A program made the translations under genes and the position numbers. A DNA stretch of 64,000 bases, taken from the NCBI GenBank assembly GCA_020848435.1, contig JADLAC010000010.1, positions 50,232 through 114,231 of the forward strand. Reading direction: 5' to 3'. Position 1 is the stretch's first letter. Each line of letters begins with the position of its first letter. Source of the DNA: Burkholderiales bacterium (lineage in GTDB: Bacteria > Pseudomonadota > Gammaproteobacteria > Burkholderiales > WYBJ01). Below, in pieces: positions 1 to 8,568 of the stretch. Under the pieces are notes generated by a model that searched no databases, was not told the DNA's origin, and saw nothing but the letters and a program-made list of their open reading frames with translations.

Positions 1-1
1 G

Positions 2-1429
2 CTGTTGTACTGGGCGCGCATGATGGCCGTGCCGCAGATCGCACGCGCAGTGGCCGAGCGCTTCGATCACGTGCTGGTGGATGAATACCAGGACACCAAC
101 GCCCTGCAAGCCGCCATTCTGCTCGGGCTGTCGCCCCGCGGCGAGGGTCTCACCGTGGTCGGCGACGACGCCCAGGCGATCTATTCCTTTCGCTCTGCCA
201 CGGTGCGCAACATCCTCGACTACCCCGCGCAATTCGATCCGCCGGCCGCCGTGTTGAAGCTCGAGCGCAACTATCGCTCCAGCAGCGCGATTCTGGAAGC
301 CTGTAACCGCATCATCGGCCGCGCGGCCGAAGGCTACGGCAAGCGGCTGTATTCGCTGCGCCAGGACGGCGCCAAGCCGGTGCTGGCCGTGGTGTCCGAC
401 GAGACGGCGCAGGTCGATTTCGTCGTCGAGCGCGTATTGGCTAACCGCGAGCAAGGCATGGCGTTACGCGAGCAGGCGATCCTGGTGCGCGCATCGCACC
501 ACTCGAGCCGCTTGGAGGTCGAGCTCAGCCGGCGCAACATCCCGTTCGTCAAGTTCGGCGGGCTCAAGTTTCTCGAAGCCGCGCACGTCAAGGACGTGCT
601 CGCCGTGCTGCGGTGGGCGAACAATCCCAAGGACGAGGTCGCCGCCCTGCGCGTCCTCAAGCTCGTCCCGGGCATAGGGCCGGCGGCGGCACGGCGGATT
701 TTCGGTCGCATTCAGGATGCACGCGGGTTTCTTGCCGGCGTGCACGACGAAGCCTCGGCCAAGACGGCCGTGCCGCTCGACGCGCTGATGGGCTTGTTGC
801 GCGCGCTCGGCACGTCGGCCTCGTGGCACGCGGAGCTCGACCAGGTCAGACGCTGGTACGACCCGCTGCTCGAGTCGCGCTACGACAATGCCCTCACGCG
901 CCGCGGTGATCTCGATCAGCTCGGCAGCATCGCCGCCTCGCATGCGTCGCGCACGGCGTTTCTCACCGAAATCACGCTCGACCCACCGCAAGCTTGCGGC
1001 GCCCACGCGGGGCCGCCGCTCAAGGACGAGGACTGGCTGGTGGTGTCGACGATCCATTCGGCCAAGGGCCAGGAGTGGAAGTCGGTCATGATCCTCAACG
1101 TGGTCGACGGCTGCATTCCCTCGGATCTCGCGACCGGCAGCGCGGACGAGATCGAGGAGGAACGCCGGCTGCTGTACGTCGCGATGACGCGCGCACGCGA
1201 GGACCTGGTGCTGTTGCAACCGGTGCGGTTTGCCGTTCGCGGTCAGACGCCCGGCGGCGACCGCCACGTCTACGCCCCGCGCAGCCGGTTCATCGGCGAT
1301 GCCGACTTGGACGCCTTCGATCTCGTCCGGCCGTCGGCGGGAGCCGGTTTCGACCCGGGCGCGGCGCCGCAAGAGCGCGCATTGGCGGTGGATCTCAAGG
1401 CGGTCATGCGCGAGATGTGGAGCTATTAA
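2..1429 (+). CDS. UvrD/Rep-family ATP-dependent DNA helicase (5' truncated by window edge)
   Basis: Superfamily 1A 3'-5' DNA helicase, expected to unwind DNA in repair or restart. The frame is open from the window's first bases, so the Walker A region lies upstream. Visible motifs in order: Walker B DEYQD, motif III GDDAQAIYSFR, motif IV LERNYRS, motif V STIHSAKGQEW and motif VI LLYVAMTRA. This is roughly the C-terminal two thirds of a UvrD/PcrA/Rep protein. The C-terminal tail after motif VI is short (about 80 residues), so it is not a RecB-type enzyme. Family assignment is secure, but which paralogue it is cannot be decided from the fragment. Two hairpins lie downstream, before a convergent gene. 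Confidence 0.93.
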   Translation: MLYWARMMAVPQIARAVAERFDHVLVDEYQDTNALQAAILLGLSPRGEGLTVVGDDAQAIYSFRSATVRNILDYPAQFDPPAAVLKLERNYRSSSAILEACNRIIGRAAEGYGKRLYSLRQDGAKPVLAVVSDETAQVDFVVERVLANREQGMALREQAILVRASHHSSRLEVELSRRNIPFVKFGGLKFLEAAHVKDVLAVLRWANNPKDEVAALRVLKLVPGIGPAAARRIFGRIQDARGFLAGVHDEASAKTAVPLDALMGLLRALGTSASWHAELDQVRRWYDPLLESRYDNALTRRGDLDQLGSIAASHASRTAFLTEITLDPPQACGAHAGPPLKDEDWLVVSTIHSAKGQEWKSVMILNVVDGCIPSDLATGSADEIEEERRLLYVAMTRAREDLVLLQPVRFAVRGQTPGGDRHVYAPRSRFIGDADLDAFDLVRPSAGAGFDPGAAPQERALAVDLKAVMREMWSY

Positions 1430-1494
1430 CTATTGATAGAGCTGCCAAACCAGCGACCTCTTCCACCTGCGGGCGTCGAGCCGCGGAGCGGTCA

Positions 1495-1526
1495 GGATCG
1501 AACGACGCAACCGCGTCGTTCGATCC
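1495..1526. terminator. Perfect 14-bp stem-loop between convergent genes
   Basis: GGATCGAACGACGC (1495-1508), loop AACC, then its exact reverse complement (1513-1526). It sits 65 nt after the helicase stop and before the convergent glycine-zipper gene. There is no U-tract on either strand, so it may act as a bidirectional RNA-stabilising or Rho-assisted terminator. Confidence 0.6.
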
Positions 1527-1550
1527 ACCAGCGGTGAAGCCTCGGTATCC

Positions 1551-1579
1551 AGGGTGAAGCAGGCGAGCCGCTTCACCCT
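1551..1579. terminator. Second hairpin (10-bp stem) in the same convergent gap
   Basis: AGGGTGAAGC (1551-1560) and GCTTCACCCT (1570-1579) are perfect complements around a 9-nt loop. The hairpin lies 20 nt from the end of the minus-strand gene that stops at 1600 and is a plausible terminator for that gene. Confidence 0.5.
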
Positions 1580-1599
1580 TGCCGTCGCGCCCGCGGGAA

Positions 1600-2136
1600 T
1601 TACTTGCCGTCCCGGTCTGCATCGCCTGGCATGGCGCGCTCGAGGCGATCCCATGCGGCGCGCGCCGGTTGGCGCGCTTCCGACCACGGCATGCCGTTTT
1701 GCGCGCGTCGCGCGTTGTAATCGCGTTCGATATCGCTTTCGACCTCTTCGAACGTGCGCGGGCGCTCGTAGCGGCCATACATTTCATACCCGGCGCGATA
1801 GGCAGGAGCATAATCATCGTACGTGCGCCCCACCTGGTAATACGGCTCGCGTGAATAGTTCTCCCGCCAATAGGCGTCCTCGCGGGTAGGATCGAACGCC
1901 TCGGCGACTGCCTTGCCGGCCAGCCCGCCGGCGATAGCGCCGATCGCCGCACCGACCGCCGTGCCGACCGGGCCCGCGACGGTGCCCGCGACGGCGCCCG
2001 CCGTCGCACCGCCGGCGGTCGCGCCTGCGCCCACGCCCACCGGGTGCGCGCCCGGCGCTCCGGAAATGGGATCGCGGTTGGCATCGCGCTTCTCGGTCTT
2101 GCGGTTGGTCTTGCGTTCCTTGGTGATGTTGGCCAT
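1600..2136 (-). CDS. Glycine-zipper domain protein, hypothetical
   Basis: A 178-residue protein with no recognisable enzyme domain. The N-terminal 30 residues are highly charged (Lys/Arg/Asp). Residues about 33-80 are a Gly/Ala-rich small-residue repeat resembling a glycine zipper, which in related proteins inserts in or packs against membranes. The C-terminal half is rich in Tyr, Arg and Glu and looks like the soluble tail of stress-induced hypothetical proteins. There is no signal peptide. The ATG start is well supported by a GAGGAG Shine-Dalgarno about 8 nt upstream. It is divergent from the basic protein at 2334. Function unknown. Confidence 0.75.
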   Translation of the reverse strand: MANITKERKTNRKTEKRDANRDPISGAPGAHPVGVGAGATAGGATAGAVAGTVAGPVGTAVGAAIGAIAGGLAGKAVAEAFDPTREDAYWRENYSREPYYQVGRTYDDYAPAYRAGYEMYGRYERPRTFEEVESDIERDYNARRAQNGMPWSEARQPARAAWDRLERAMPGDADRDGK

Positions 2137-2333
2137 GACGAGTTTCTCCTCGTTGAATAACAGTGCTCGTCGCCAAACGCATCCGTCAGGCCCGCCACCG
2201 GACGGACCTGCTAAGCGGTTAAGCAGGAACGACGGTGCCCGGCGCGCGAATCGGGCAGTGCGCGTTGCGCACTGGCACGCTGGGTGCTACGGCGCCGGCC
2301 ACAGGCGCAGCAAACGGCGAGGAGAACGACGCC

Positions 2334-2615
2334 ATGGCCAAGTACGGTAAGAAGGCATCGAACAAGGTCGCGCAAGCGATGCGCGAGCGCAAACGCGGTA
2401 CGCTCACGAGCGGCCGTTCGGGTAAGAAAGTCACCAGCCGCAAGCAGGCGATCGCAATCGGACTTTCGCAAGCGCGCAAAGCCGGCGCCAAGGTGCCGGC
2501 CAAGAAGTCGAGCAAGAAGAGCACGCGCGGGGGCAGCGTTAAGGCCAGCGCAAAGAACAGCGCAAAGAAAAGCGCAGGTAAGAAACCGAGCGCTAGGAAG
2601 CGTAGCAGTGCATAG
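2334..2615 (+). CDS. DUF6496-type small basic protein with histone-H1-like tail
   Basis: A 93-residue, very basic protein. Residues 1-50 (MAKYGKKASNKV..., then SGKKVTSRKQAIAIGLSQAR) match the conserved DUF6496 module, in which the KKVTSRKQAIAIGLS(E/Q)ARKAG block is diagnostic. The remainder is Lys/Ser/Ala-rich low-complexity sequence like a histone H1 or AlgP tail, which suggests nucleic-acid binding. The start was chosen at the ATG with a GGAG Shine-Dalgarno about 10 nt upstream. An upstream in-frame extension lacks conservation and was discarded. DNA compaction is an inference from composition only. Confidence 0.8.
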   Translation: MAKYGKKASNKVAQAMRERKRGTLTSGRSGKKVTSRKQAIAIGLSQARKAGAKVPAKKSSKKSTRGGSVKASAKNSAKKSAGKKPSARKRSSA

Positions 2616-3051
2616 CCGCAAGCAGCACGATCATCTTGTCGGCCAGCACGCGGCGCTTTCTCGGGAGCGCAGCATTACCTAAGCCGAGCGCGAGTCGATG
2701 CATCGAGCGCGCACGACTCGCTCGCGGGCGCGGGCTCGGTAAGGTAGCGGCTGCTCACGCTGCGGGCTCGCGTTGGACGATCGTTCGCAAGCCTTACGCG
2801 GCTACCCGGTCAGGATTACATCGCGCTGCACGGGCGGGCGATGCGCGCTTTCGGACCGGCCGGCGGCGGGCGGGCATACCGGGTGCGGACTTCCAGGCGA
2901 AGCTGTCGCTCTCCGACGGAGACGATCGGTACGAAGCAGACGGCGGGCCTCCAACCCATCGAGCTTCGACATGGGTTGCAAGACTGCCGGAAGTTTCGAC
3001 TCGTCACTCCAAGCGGACCGCGGCGGCTTCTTCGTTTTGTGCACTGCTTGT
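2616..3051. other. Gene-poor gap of about 430 bp
   Basis: No conserved coding sequence recognised on either strand. The reading frame of the downstream glycosylase stays open across part of it (from 2773), but that extension has no family similarity and is probably non-coding leader. Confidence 0.5.
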
Positions 3052-3687
3052 ATGGACGCCGTTCATGATCATGGCGCGATTGCGCGCCTGCGTGCCGAGG
3101 CGCAGCGCTGCAAGGCCTGCCCGTTATGGCGCTACGCCACCCAGACGGTGTTCGGCGAAGGCAGCGCATCCGCGCCGGTCATGCTGGTCGGGGAGCAGCC
3201 GGGCAACGAGGAGGATCGCCAAGGTCATCCCTTCGTCGGTCCGGCGGGGTTGCTGCTCGCTCGCGCGCTCGAGGACGCCGGCATATCACGCGACGCTGTC
3301 TACGTGACCAACGCCGTCAAGCATTTCAAGTGGGAGCCCCGCGGCAAGCGGCGCATTCATAAGACTCCCGCGCAGCGCGAGATCGACGCCTGCAATCGCT
3401 GGTTGAACGCCGAAATCGATTCGGTCCGCCCGCGGATGATCGTCTGCCTTGGCGCCACCGCGGGCCGCGCCGTGCTGGGCTACTCGATTCGTATAGGCAG
3501 CCTGCGTGGCGTGCTCCATGCCGCAGCCGAACGCCCGGCCCAGCAGGTCGCGGTAACCTACCACCCGGCGTACGTGCTGCGCCAGCGCGATCAGGAGCGC
3601 TTCGCTGCGGCTTACGGCGAGTTGGTGGCCGACCTGCGCGGCGTGGCGCACGCGTTGCACGAGAGCGCCGAGCTGGCGCTGCGCTGA
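3052..3687 (+). CDS. udgX: UdgX-type uracil-DNA glycosylase (crosslinking family)
   Basis: Uracil-DNA glycosylase superfamily protein of the UdgX group, which removes uracil and becomes covalently attached to the abasic sugar. It shows motif A GEQPG (residues 47-51), the UdgX-specific loop KRRIH (99-103) whose His forms the covalent bond in the mycobacterial prototype, and motif B HPAYVLR (171-177). Cys20, Cys23, Cys114 and Cys132 fit the 4Fe-4S ligands of families 4/5. Length is 211 residues, normal for UdgX. The chosen ATG aligns with family N-termini, but no good Shine-Dalgarno is visible, so the start is uncertain. A fragment of an unrelated membrane protein follows directly in the same frame after the stop. 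Confidence 0.9.
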   Translation: MDAVHDHGAIARLRAEAQRCKACPLWRYATQTVFGEGSASAPVMLVGEQPGNEEDRQGHPFVGPAGLLLARALEDAGISRDAVYVTNAVKHFKWEPRGKRRIHKTPAQREIDACNRWLNAEIDSVRPRMIVCLGATAGRAVLGYSIRIGSLRGVLHAAAERPAQQVAVTYHPAYVLRQRDQERFAAAYGELVADLRGVAHALHESAELALR

Positions 3688-3942
3688 CACTACGCGCGGC
3701 GGCCTGCGCCTGCGCCCTGGATCCTGTGGTCGATCGCGCTGTATGGCGTGGCGATGCTGTACTGGCTGCCGGTGGTCTGGCTGCAAGTGCGTATGGCGCG
3801 GATGGCCGAGGATGCCGTGCGCGGCGGGCAGAGCTTGCCGGCGCGGTTCTGGTGCTTCCACCGGATCTGGACTGCGCTCGGCGTTCCCGCCTTTGCCGGC
3901 GTCATCGCGATCCTCTATCTCATGGTCGTAAGACCGGCGTGA
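3688..3942 (+). pseudogene. C-terminal remnant of a DUF2269-like integral membrane protein
   Basis: Immediately after the udgX stop, in the same frame, 84 codons remain open. They encode a hydrophobic segment with YWLPVVWLQVRM, then LPARFWCFHRIWTALG and a final membrane helix ending AILYLMVVRPA. These are the C-terminal features of DUF2269 four-helix membrane proteins (about 150 residues). The first two helices and a start codon with a Shine-Dalgarno are missing. An internal GTG or ATG near 3742-3748 could start a two-helix protein, but a decayed gene is more likely. Confidence 0.55.
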
Positions 3943-4032
3943 CGGTTCCTGGCGTTGCGCGTCATGCGGCGGGCATCGCGCTTGCATGCACTCGCGCGCA
4001 CTTCATATCGCTAACACCAGAGGACAGCCGCC

Positions 4033-4521
4033 ATGCCGAGAACAGCCACCCGTTCGTCCAAGACCCGCTCCCGCGCCAGCCGCGCCCCGAACGCCATCGA
4101 CATGCTGACCGACGACCACGCCAAGGTCCGCAAGATGTTCAAGCAGTTCGAGAAGATGCAGGAAGGCGAGGAGCGTGAGAAGGCCGAGCTGGTGCAGCAG
4201 ATCTGCATGGAGCTCAGCGTGCACGCGCAGGTCGAGGAAGAGATCTTCTACCCGGCTGCGCGCGATGCGATCGAGGAACACGATATCCTGGACGAGGCCG
4301 AAGTCGAGCACGCCTGCGCCAAGGATCTGATCGCGCAGCTCGAAGGCATGCAACCCGGCGACGAGCTGTACGACGCCAAGGTGACGGTGCTGGGTGAATA
4401 CGTCGATCACCACATAAAGGAAGAAGAAAAGCAGCTTTTTCCCAAGGTGAAGAAGGCGCGCCTGGACCTCGAAGAGCTGGCCGAACAGATCGAGGCACGC
4501 AAGGGCGAGTTGATGCACTAG
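4033..4521 (+). CDS. Hemerythrin HHE domain-containing protein
   Basis: A 162-residue cytoplasmic protein with a basic 20-residue N-terminus followed by a hemerythrin-like four-helix bundle. Candidate di-iron ligands are the His in LTDDHAKV, the His/Glu set in LSVHAQVEEEIFYPA, the His in VEHACAKDL and the HH/E set in YVDHHIKEEEKQLFP. Related proteins bind O2 or NO or serve in iron and oxidative-stress handling. The ATG is preceded by a weak GAGGA-like element (CAGAGGACA, spacing about 8). It stands alone, with an isochorismatase-type gene 24 bp downstream that may be co-transcribed. Confidence 0.9.
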   Translation: MPRTATRSSKTRSRASRAPNAIDMLTDDHAKVRKMFKQFEKMQEGEEREKAELVQQICMELSVHAQVEEEIFYPAARDAIEEHDILDEAEVEHACAKDLIAQLEGMQPGDELYDAKVTVLGEYVDHHIKEEEKQLFPKVKKARLDLEELAEQIEARKGELMH

Positions 4522-4545
4522 CGCGTCTGGCGGGCTCGAAGCGCG

Positions 4546-5169
4546 GTGGCTGTCGGTGCGGCTCTGCTACTGGTCGATTTCATCAATCCGATGGACTTCG
4601 ACGGCGGCGAGCGTCTGGCGCTGCGCGCCATCCGCGCGGCGCGCCAGACGGCGCGACTCAAGCGCCGCGCGCGCGCCGAGCGCGTACCGGTCGTCTATGT
4701 CAACGACAACTTCGGCGACTGGAGCGCCAACTTCGAAGCCGTGCTGCGCCAGTGCGAGGCGTCGGCGCGCGGGCGGCCGCTGGTGCAACTGCTGTGTCCG
4801 GATCGCGGCGATCTGTCGATCCTGAAACCGCGCCACTCGGCCTTCTACGGCACACCGCTTGAGTTCCTGCTCGACGAGCTGCGTGTCGACAGCCTGATTC
4901 TCGCCGGGGTGCAGGCGCATATCTGCATTCTCTTCACGGCCCACGATGCGTTTCTTCGCCGCTATCGATTATGGGTGCCGGCGGATTGCGTCGCCTCCGA
5001 AACCGCCGCCGGCGAGCATGCCGCATTGGCGCACCTCGCCGAGGTGGCCGATGCCGATGTGCGCCCGGCAGCACGCGCGGAGGCGCCGCTGGCGAAATGC
5101 TTCGCTGCGAAGAAGCCGGCCAGGGCCGCCCGCGGACAGCGCAGCGCTGTCCAGGGCGCACGGGCCTGA
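4546..5169 (+). CDS. Isochorismatase-family cysteine hydrolase
   Basis: A 207-residue alpha/beta hydrolase of the isochorismatase-like superfamily, whose members hydrolyse amides or vinyl ethers (nicotinamidase, isochorismatase and others). The triad is visible: Asp in LLVDFIN, Lys in ILKPRHSAFYGT and Cys in AHICILFTAHDA. The cis-peptide region (ILAGVQAHIC) is intact. The start is GTG, close behind the hemerythrin gene. The last 30 residues are a basic Ala/Arg/Lys extension beyond the core fold. Substrate cannot be predicted. Confidence 0.85.
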   Translation: MAVGAALLLVDFINPMDFDGGERLALRAIRAARQTARLKRRARAERVPVVYVNDNFGDWSANFEAVLRQCEASARGRPLVQLLCPDRGDLSILKPRHSAFYGTPLEFLLDELRVDSLILAGVQAHICILFTAHDAFLRRYRLWVPADCVASETAAGEHAALAHLAEVADADVRPAARAEAPLAKCFAAKKPARAARGQRSAVQGARA

Positions 5170-5214
5170 AGATCGCGCACCGGCATCCTCCCGACCGGCA
5201 CGACCTACGCTGCA

Positions 5215-6258
5215 ATGAAGATCGCCCAAGTCGCTCCTCTGTTCGAAAGTGTCCCGCCCTCCGGCTACGGCGGGACCGAGCGCGTGGTCAGCTACTTGAC
5301 CGAGGCGCTGGTGGCGATGGGACACGATGTGACGCTGTACGCGAGCGGCGACTCGCGCACCAAGGCGCGGCTCGTGGCGGCCGCACCGCGCGGCTTGCGC
5401 TTGGATCCGTCCGGTCCCGATTGGATCGTCATGCATACGCTCCTGGTCGACCGGGTAGTGCGCGACGCGCCCGGCTACGACATCGTCCACTTTCACATCG
5501 ACACCTTGCCGCTCCCGCTCGCGCGCTACTGCGCGCGGCCCTGCCTGACGACCTTGCACGGGCGGCTCGACCATCCGGACGTGGCACGGCTGTACGAGCG
5601 TTTCCCTGAGCATCCGCTCGTCTCGATTTCCGCTGCCCAGCGCCGGCCGCTGGCGCGAGCGAACTGGCTCGGCACTATTCACCACGGCTTGCCGGAAGAC
5701 CTCTATTCCTTTCACCCTCGGCCGGCCGACTATTTCGCCTTCGTCGGCCGCATCTCGCCGGAGAAGCGTCTCGATCGCGCCATCGAGATCGCGCTCGCGT
5801 GCTCGACGCGATTACGCATCGCGGCCAAGGTGGATCCGTACGATCGCGAGTACTACCGACGCGTCATCGAGCACCGGCTCGACCATCCCTTGATCGAATT
5901 CGTGGGCGAGATCGGCGAGCACGAGAAGAACGACTTCATCGGCAATGCGCGGGCACTGCTGTTCCCAATCGACTGGCCGGAGCCCTTCGGCATCGTGATG
6001 ATCGAGGCGTTCGCGTGCGGCACGCCGGTGATCGCTTACGGCCACGGATCGGTACCGGAAGTCGTGGTCGACGGTGTGACCGGTTACGTGGTCGGCGATC
6101 AAGACGAGGCGATCGCAGCGGCCAAGCGAATCGACCGGATCGACCGGCGCGCGTGCCGGGAGGAGTTCGAGCGGCGCTTCACCGCGTGCGTGATGGCGCA
6201 AGGCTATGTCGCGGCCTACGCCCAGCTCATGAAGCGGCCGCTGTCGCTGTCGGCCTGA
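5215..6258 (+). CDS. Glycosyltransferase family 4 protein
   Basis: A GT-B fold retaining glycosyltransferase of 347 residues. The N-terminal donor-side motif is FESVPPSGYGGTERVVSYL, with the typical GG loop. The C-terminal nucleotide-sugar domain includes FVGRISPEKRLDRAIE and the EX7E motif EPFGIVMIEAF followed by GTPVIAYGHGSVPEVV. No membrane helix is visible, so it is cytoplasmic. It lies 10 bp upstream of a glycogen-debranching-type gene, which suggests a joint role in an intracellular glucan, trehalose-like or glucosylglycerate pathway. The acceptor is unknown. Confidence 0.9.
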   Translation: MKIAQVAPLFESVPPSGYGGTERVVSYLTEALVAMGHDVTLYASGDSRTKARLVAAAPRGLRLDPSGPDWIVMHTLLVDRVVRDAPGYDIVHFHIDTLPLPLARYCARPCLTTLHGRLDHPDVARLYERFPEHPLVSISAAQRRPLARANWLGTIHHGLPEDLYSFHPRPADYFAFVGRISPEKRLDRAIEIALACSTRLRIAAKVDPYDREYYRRVIEHRLDHPLIEFVGEIGEHEKNDFIGNARALLFPIDWPEPFGIVMIEAFACGTPVIAYGHGSVPEVVVDGVTGYVVGDQDEAIAAAKRIDRIDRRACREEFERRFTACVMAQGYVAAYAQLMKRPLSLSA

Positions 6259-6268
6259 GAGGCCACCC

Positions 6269-8482
6269 ATGGCGGAACGAATCCAGATCGGCGACCAGTG
6301 GTATGTCGCGGCGACTTCGGCGCGATCCGAGGAAAATCCCAAGGTGCTCAAGCACGATCGCACATTCGTCCTGTTCGATCGTTTCGGCGACATCCAGGCG
6401 CTCGCGCCCGGCGAGCAAGGGCTTTATCACGACGATACGCGCTTCCTGTCGCACCAGGCACTGACGCTCGACGGCGCGCGTCCGCTGCATCTCGGCGCGA
6501 GCACCAAGGAAGACAACAGCTTGCTCGTGATCGAACTCATGAACCCTGACCTCGGTATCGATTTGCCCGCGCCCGCGCTCATCGCCGTACCGAAGGGCAC
6601 GCTGCACCTGTTTCGCGCCAAGCTGCTGTGGCAGGGCCGCTGCTACGAGCATCTCCGTCTCACCAACCACGGCCGCGATGCGGTCGGCGTGACACTCGGG
6701 TTGAGCTTCGAGGCCGATTTCGTCGATCTGTTCGAGGTGCGCGGGATGAAGCGCCCGCAGCGCGGCGAGCGCCTGGAGGCGATCGTCGGCCAGGCCGAAG
6801 TCACCTTGCCCTACCGCGGGCGCGACGGCTGCCTGCGCCGCACGCGCGTTTGCTTCGATCCGCAACCCGCGACGCTCACCTCCGGCCAGGCAACGTTCCT
6901 GCTCGAGCTTGCTCCGGCGCAGGAGTGCCACCTGTATTGCACGGTCGTGTGCGAGTACGCGGATGGGGCGCAGCGCGCGGCGGGCGGCGATGCGTGCGCG
7001 GTTGCGCCTCGCTTGCACTACGAGCGCGCACTGCGGCGCAACAACACGGCCCGCGGAACGGCGTCGAACGGGCATTGCGCGCTCACCACCTCGAATCCCC
7101 TGGTGAACTTGTGGCTCGATCGCTCGGCGTCCGATCTGGCCATGCTGATGACCGATCTGCCCACGGGGCCGTACCCTTACGCCGGCGTCCCCTGGTATGC
7201 CACGACCTTCGGCCGCGACGGCTTGATCACCGCCCGCGAGTGCCTGTGGCGAGATGCCGCGATCGCCCGCGGAGTGCTCGCATTTCTGGCGTCGACGCAG
7301 GCGCAGGTGGAAGACCCGGCCCAGGACGCCGAGCCCGGAAAGATTCTGCACGAAGCGCGCCGCAGCGAAATGGCGCGCACGGGCGAGATTCCCTTCGGCC
7401 GCTACTACGGCACGGTGGACGCGACGCCGCTGTTCGTAGCCCTCGCCGGCGCGTACTACCGCCGTACTGCCGACGCCGACTTCATTCGCGCCATCTGGCC
7501 CAATGTATTGCACGCGCTCGCATGGATCGACGGCGCCGGCGATTGCGATGGCGACGGCTTCGTCGAATACGCCCGGCGCAGCGACCAGGGTCTGGTGCAG
7601 CAGGGTTGGAAGGATTCGCAGGACTCGGTATTCCATGGCGACGGCGAGCTGGCGCAGCCGCCGATCGCCCTGTGCGAAGTCCAGGCCTACGTGTACGAGG
7701 CGAAGCTGATGGCGGCCGATCTCGCCCTTGTGCTCGACGACCAGGTCTTGGCGCAGCGCTTGTTCACGCAGGCGGCGGACCTGAAGCGCCGCTTCGCCGA
7801 GGCATTCTGGTGCGACGACCTGGGCATGTACGCGCTCGCGCTCGACGGGCGCAAGCGCCCTTGCAGGGTCGCATCGTCCAACGCCGGGCATGCGCTCTGG
7901 ACCGGGATCGCATCCCAGGAGCACGCGCAGCGACTGGTCGACGGGCGGTTGTTCGGTCCGGAGTTCTACAGCGGCTGGGGCATCCGCACGATCGCCAGCG
8001 GGCAGGCGCGTTACAACCCGATGTCGTATCACAACGGCTCGGTCTGGCCGCACGACAACGCGCTGATCGCCATCGGCTTGGCGCGCTACGGCTATACCGA
8101 CAAGGCGTTGCGCATCTTCTCCGGGCTGTTCGATGCGAGCCTGTGCTTCGACCAGCATCGATTGCCCGAGCTGTTCTGCGGATTCGCTCGGCGCACGGGA
8201 GAAGGTCCTACGCTCTACCCGGTCGCATGTTCGCCTCAAGCGTGGGCGGCCGCCGCGGTGTTCGGCTTGCTCCAGGCCTGCCTCGGACTGGACTTGAATG
8301 CCGAGAAGCAGGAGATCGCGTTGCATGCGCCGCGCTTGCCGACCTTCGTCGATTGGCTAGAGATCAGGCGCCTTCGCGTGGGCAAGGGCGAAGTCGATCT
8401 GCTGGTAAAGCGTTACGAGAACAACGTCGGCCTCGAGGTGACGCGCAAGCAGGGCGAGGTCGGCGTGCGTGTGGAAATTTGA
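6269..8482 (+). CDS. Amylo-alpha-1,6-glucosidase (glycogen debranching enzyme family)
   Basis: A 737-residue protein with two parts: an N-terminal beta-rich GDE_N-type domain (about 15-220, LYHDDTRFLSHQALTLDG) and a C-terminal (alpha/alpha)6 barrel with family signatures (YAGVPWYATTFGRDGLITA, LVQQGWKDSQDSVF, YNPMSYHNGSVWPHDNALIA). Family members hydrolyse alpha-1,6-linked glucose stubs or related glucosides. There is no signal peptide, so it is intracellular. The start ATG is 10 bp after the glycosyltransferase stop, consistent with an operon. Some betaproteobacterial members have been assigned to mannosylglycerate or glucosylglycerate turnover, so exact substrate is open. Confidence 0.9.
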   Translation: MAERIQIGDQWYVAATSARSEENPKVLKHDRTFVLFDRFGDIQALAPGEQGLYHDDTRFLSHQALTLDGARPLHLGASTKEDNSLLVIELMNPDLGIDLPAPALIAVPKGTLHLFRAKLLWQGRCYEHLRLTNHGRDAVGVTLGLSFEADFVDLFEVRGMKRPQRGERLEAIVGQAEVTLPYRGRDGCLRRTRVCFDPQPATLTSGQATFLLELAPAQECHLYCTVVCEYADGAQRAAGGDACAVAPRLHYERALRRNNTARGTASNGHCALTTSNPLVNLWLDRSASDLAMLMTDLPTGPYPYAGVPWYATTFGRDGLITARECLWRDAAIARGVLAFLASTQAQVEDPAQDAEPGKILHEARRSEMARTGEIPFGRYYGTVDATPLFVALAGAYYRRTADADFIRAIWPNVLHALAWIDGAGDCDGDGFVEYARRSDQGLVQQGWKDSQDSVFHGDGELAQPPIALCEVQAYVYEAKLMAADLALVLDDQVLAQRLFTQAADLKRRFAEAFWCDDLGMYALALDGRKRPCRVASSNAGHALWTGIASQEHAQRLVDGRLFGPEFYSGWGIRTIASGQARYNPMSYHNGSVWPHDNALIAIGLARYGYTDKALRIFSGLFDASLCFDQHRLPELFCGFARRTGEGPTLYPVACSPQAWAAAAVFGLLQACLGLDLNAEKQEIALHAPRLPTFVDWLEIRRLRVGKGEVDLLVKRYENNVGLEVTRKQGEVGVRVEI

Positions 8483-8568
8483 GCCCGCCCCTGCCGGCGG
8501 CGCGCGATCTCACGGGAACTCGCCGTGCGGCTGCGTTCACGTGATTCGATCAACCACGGAGGTGTGCA

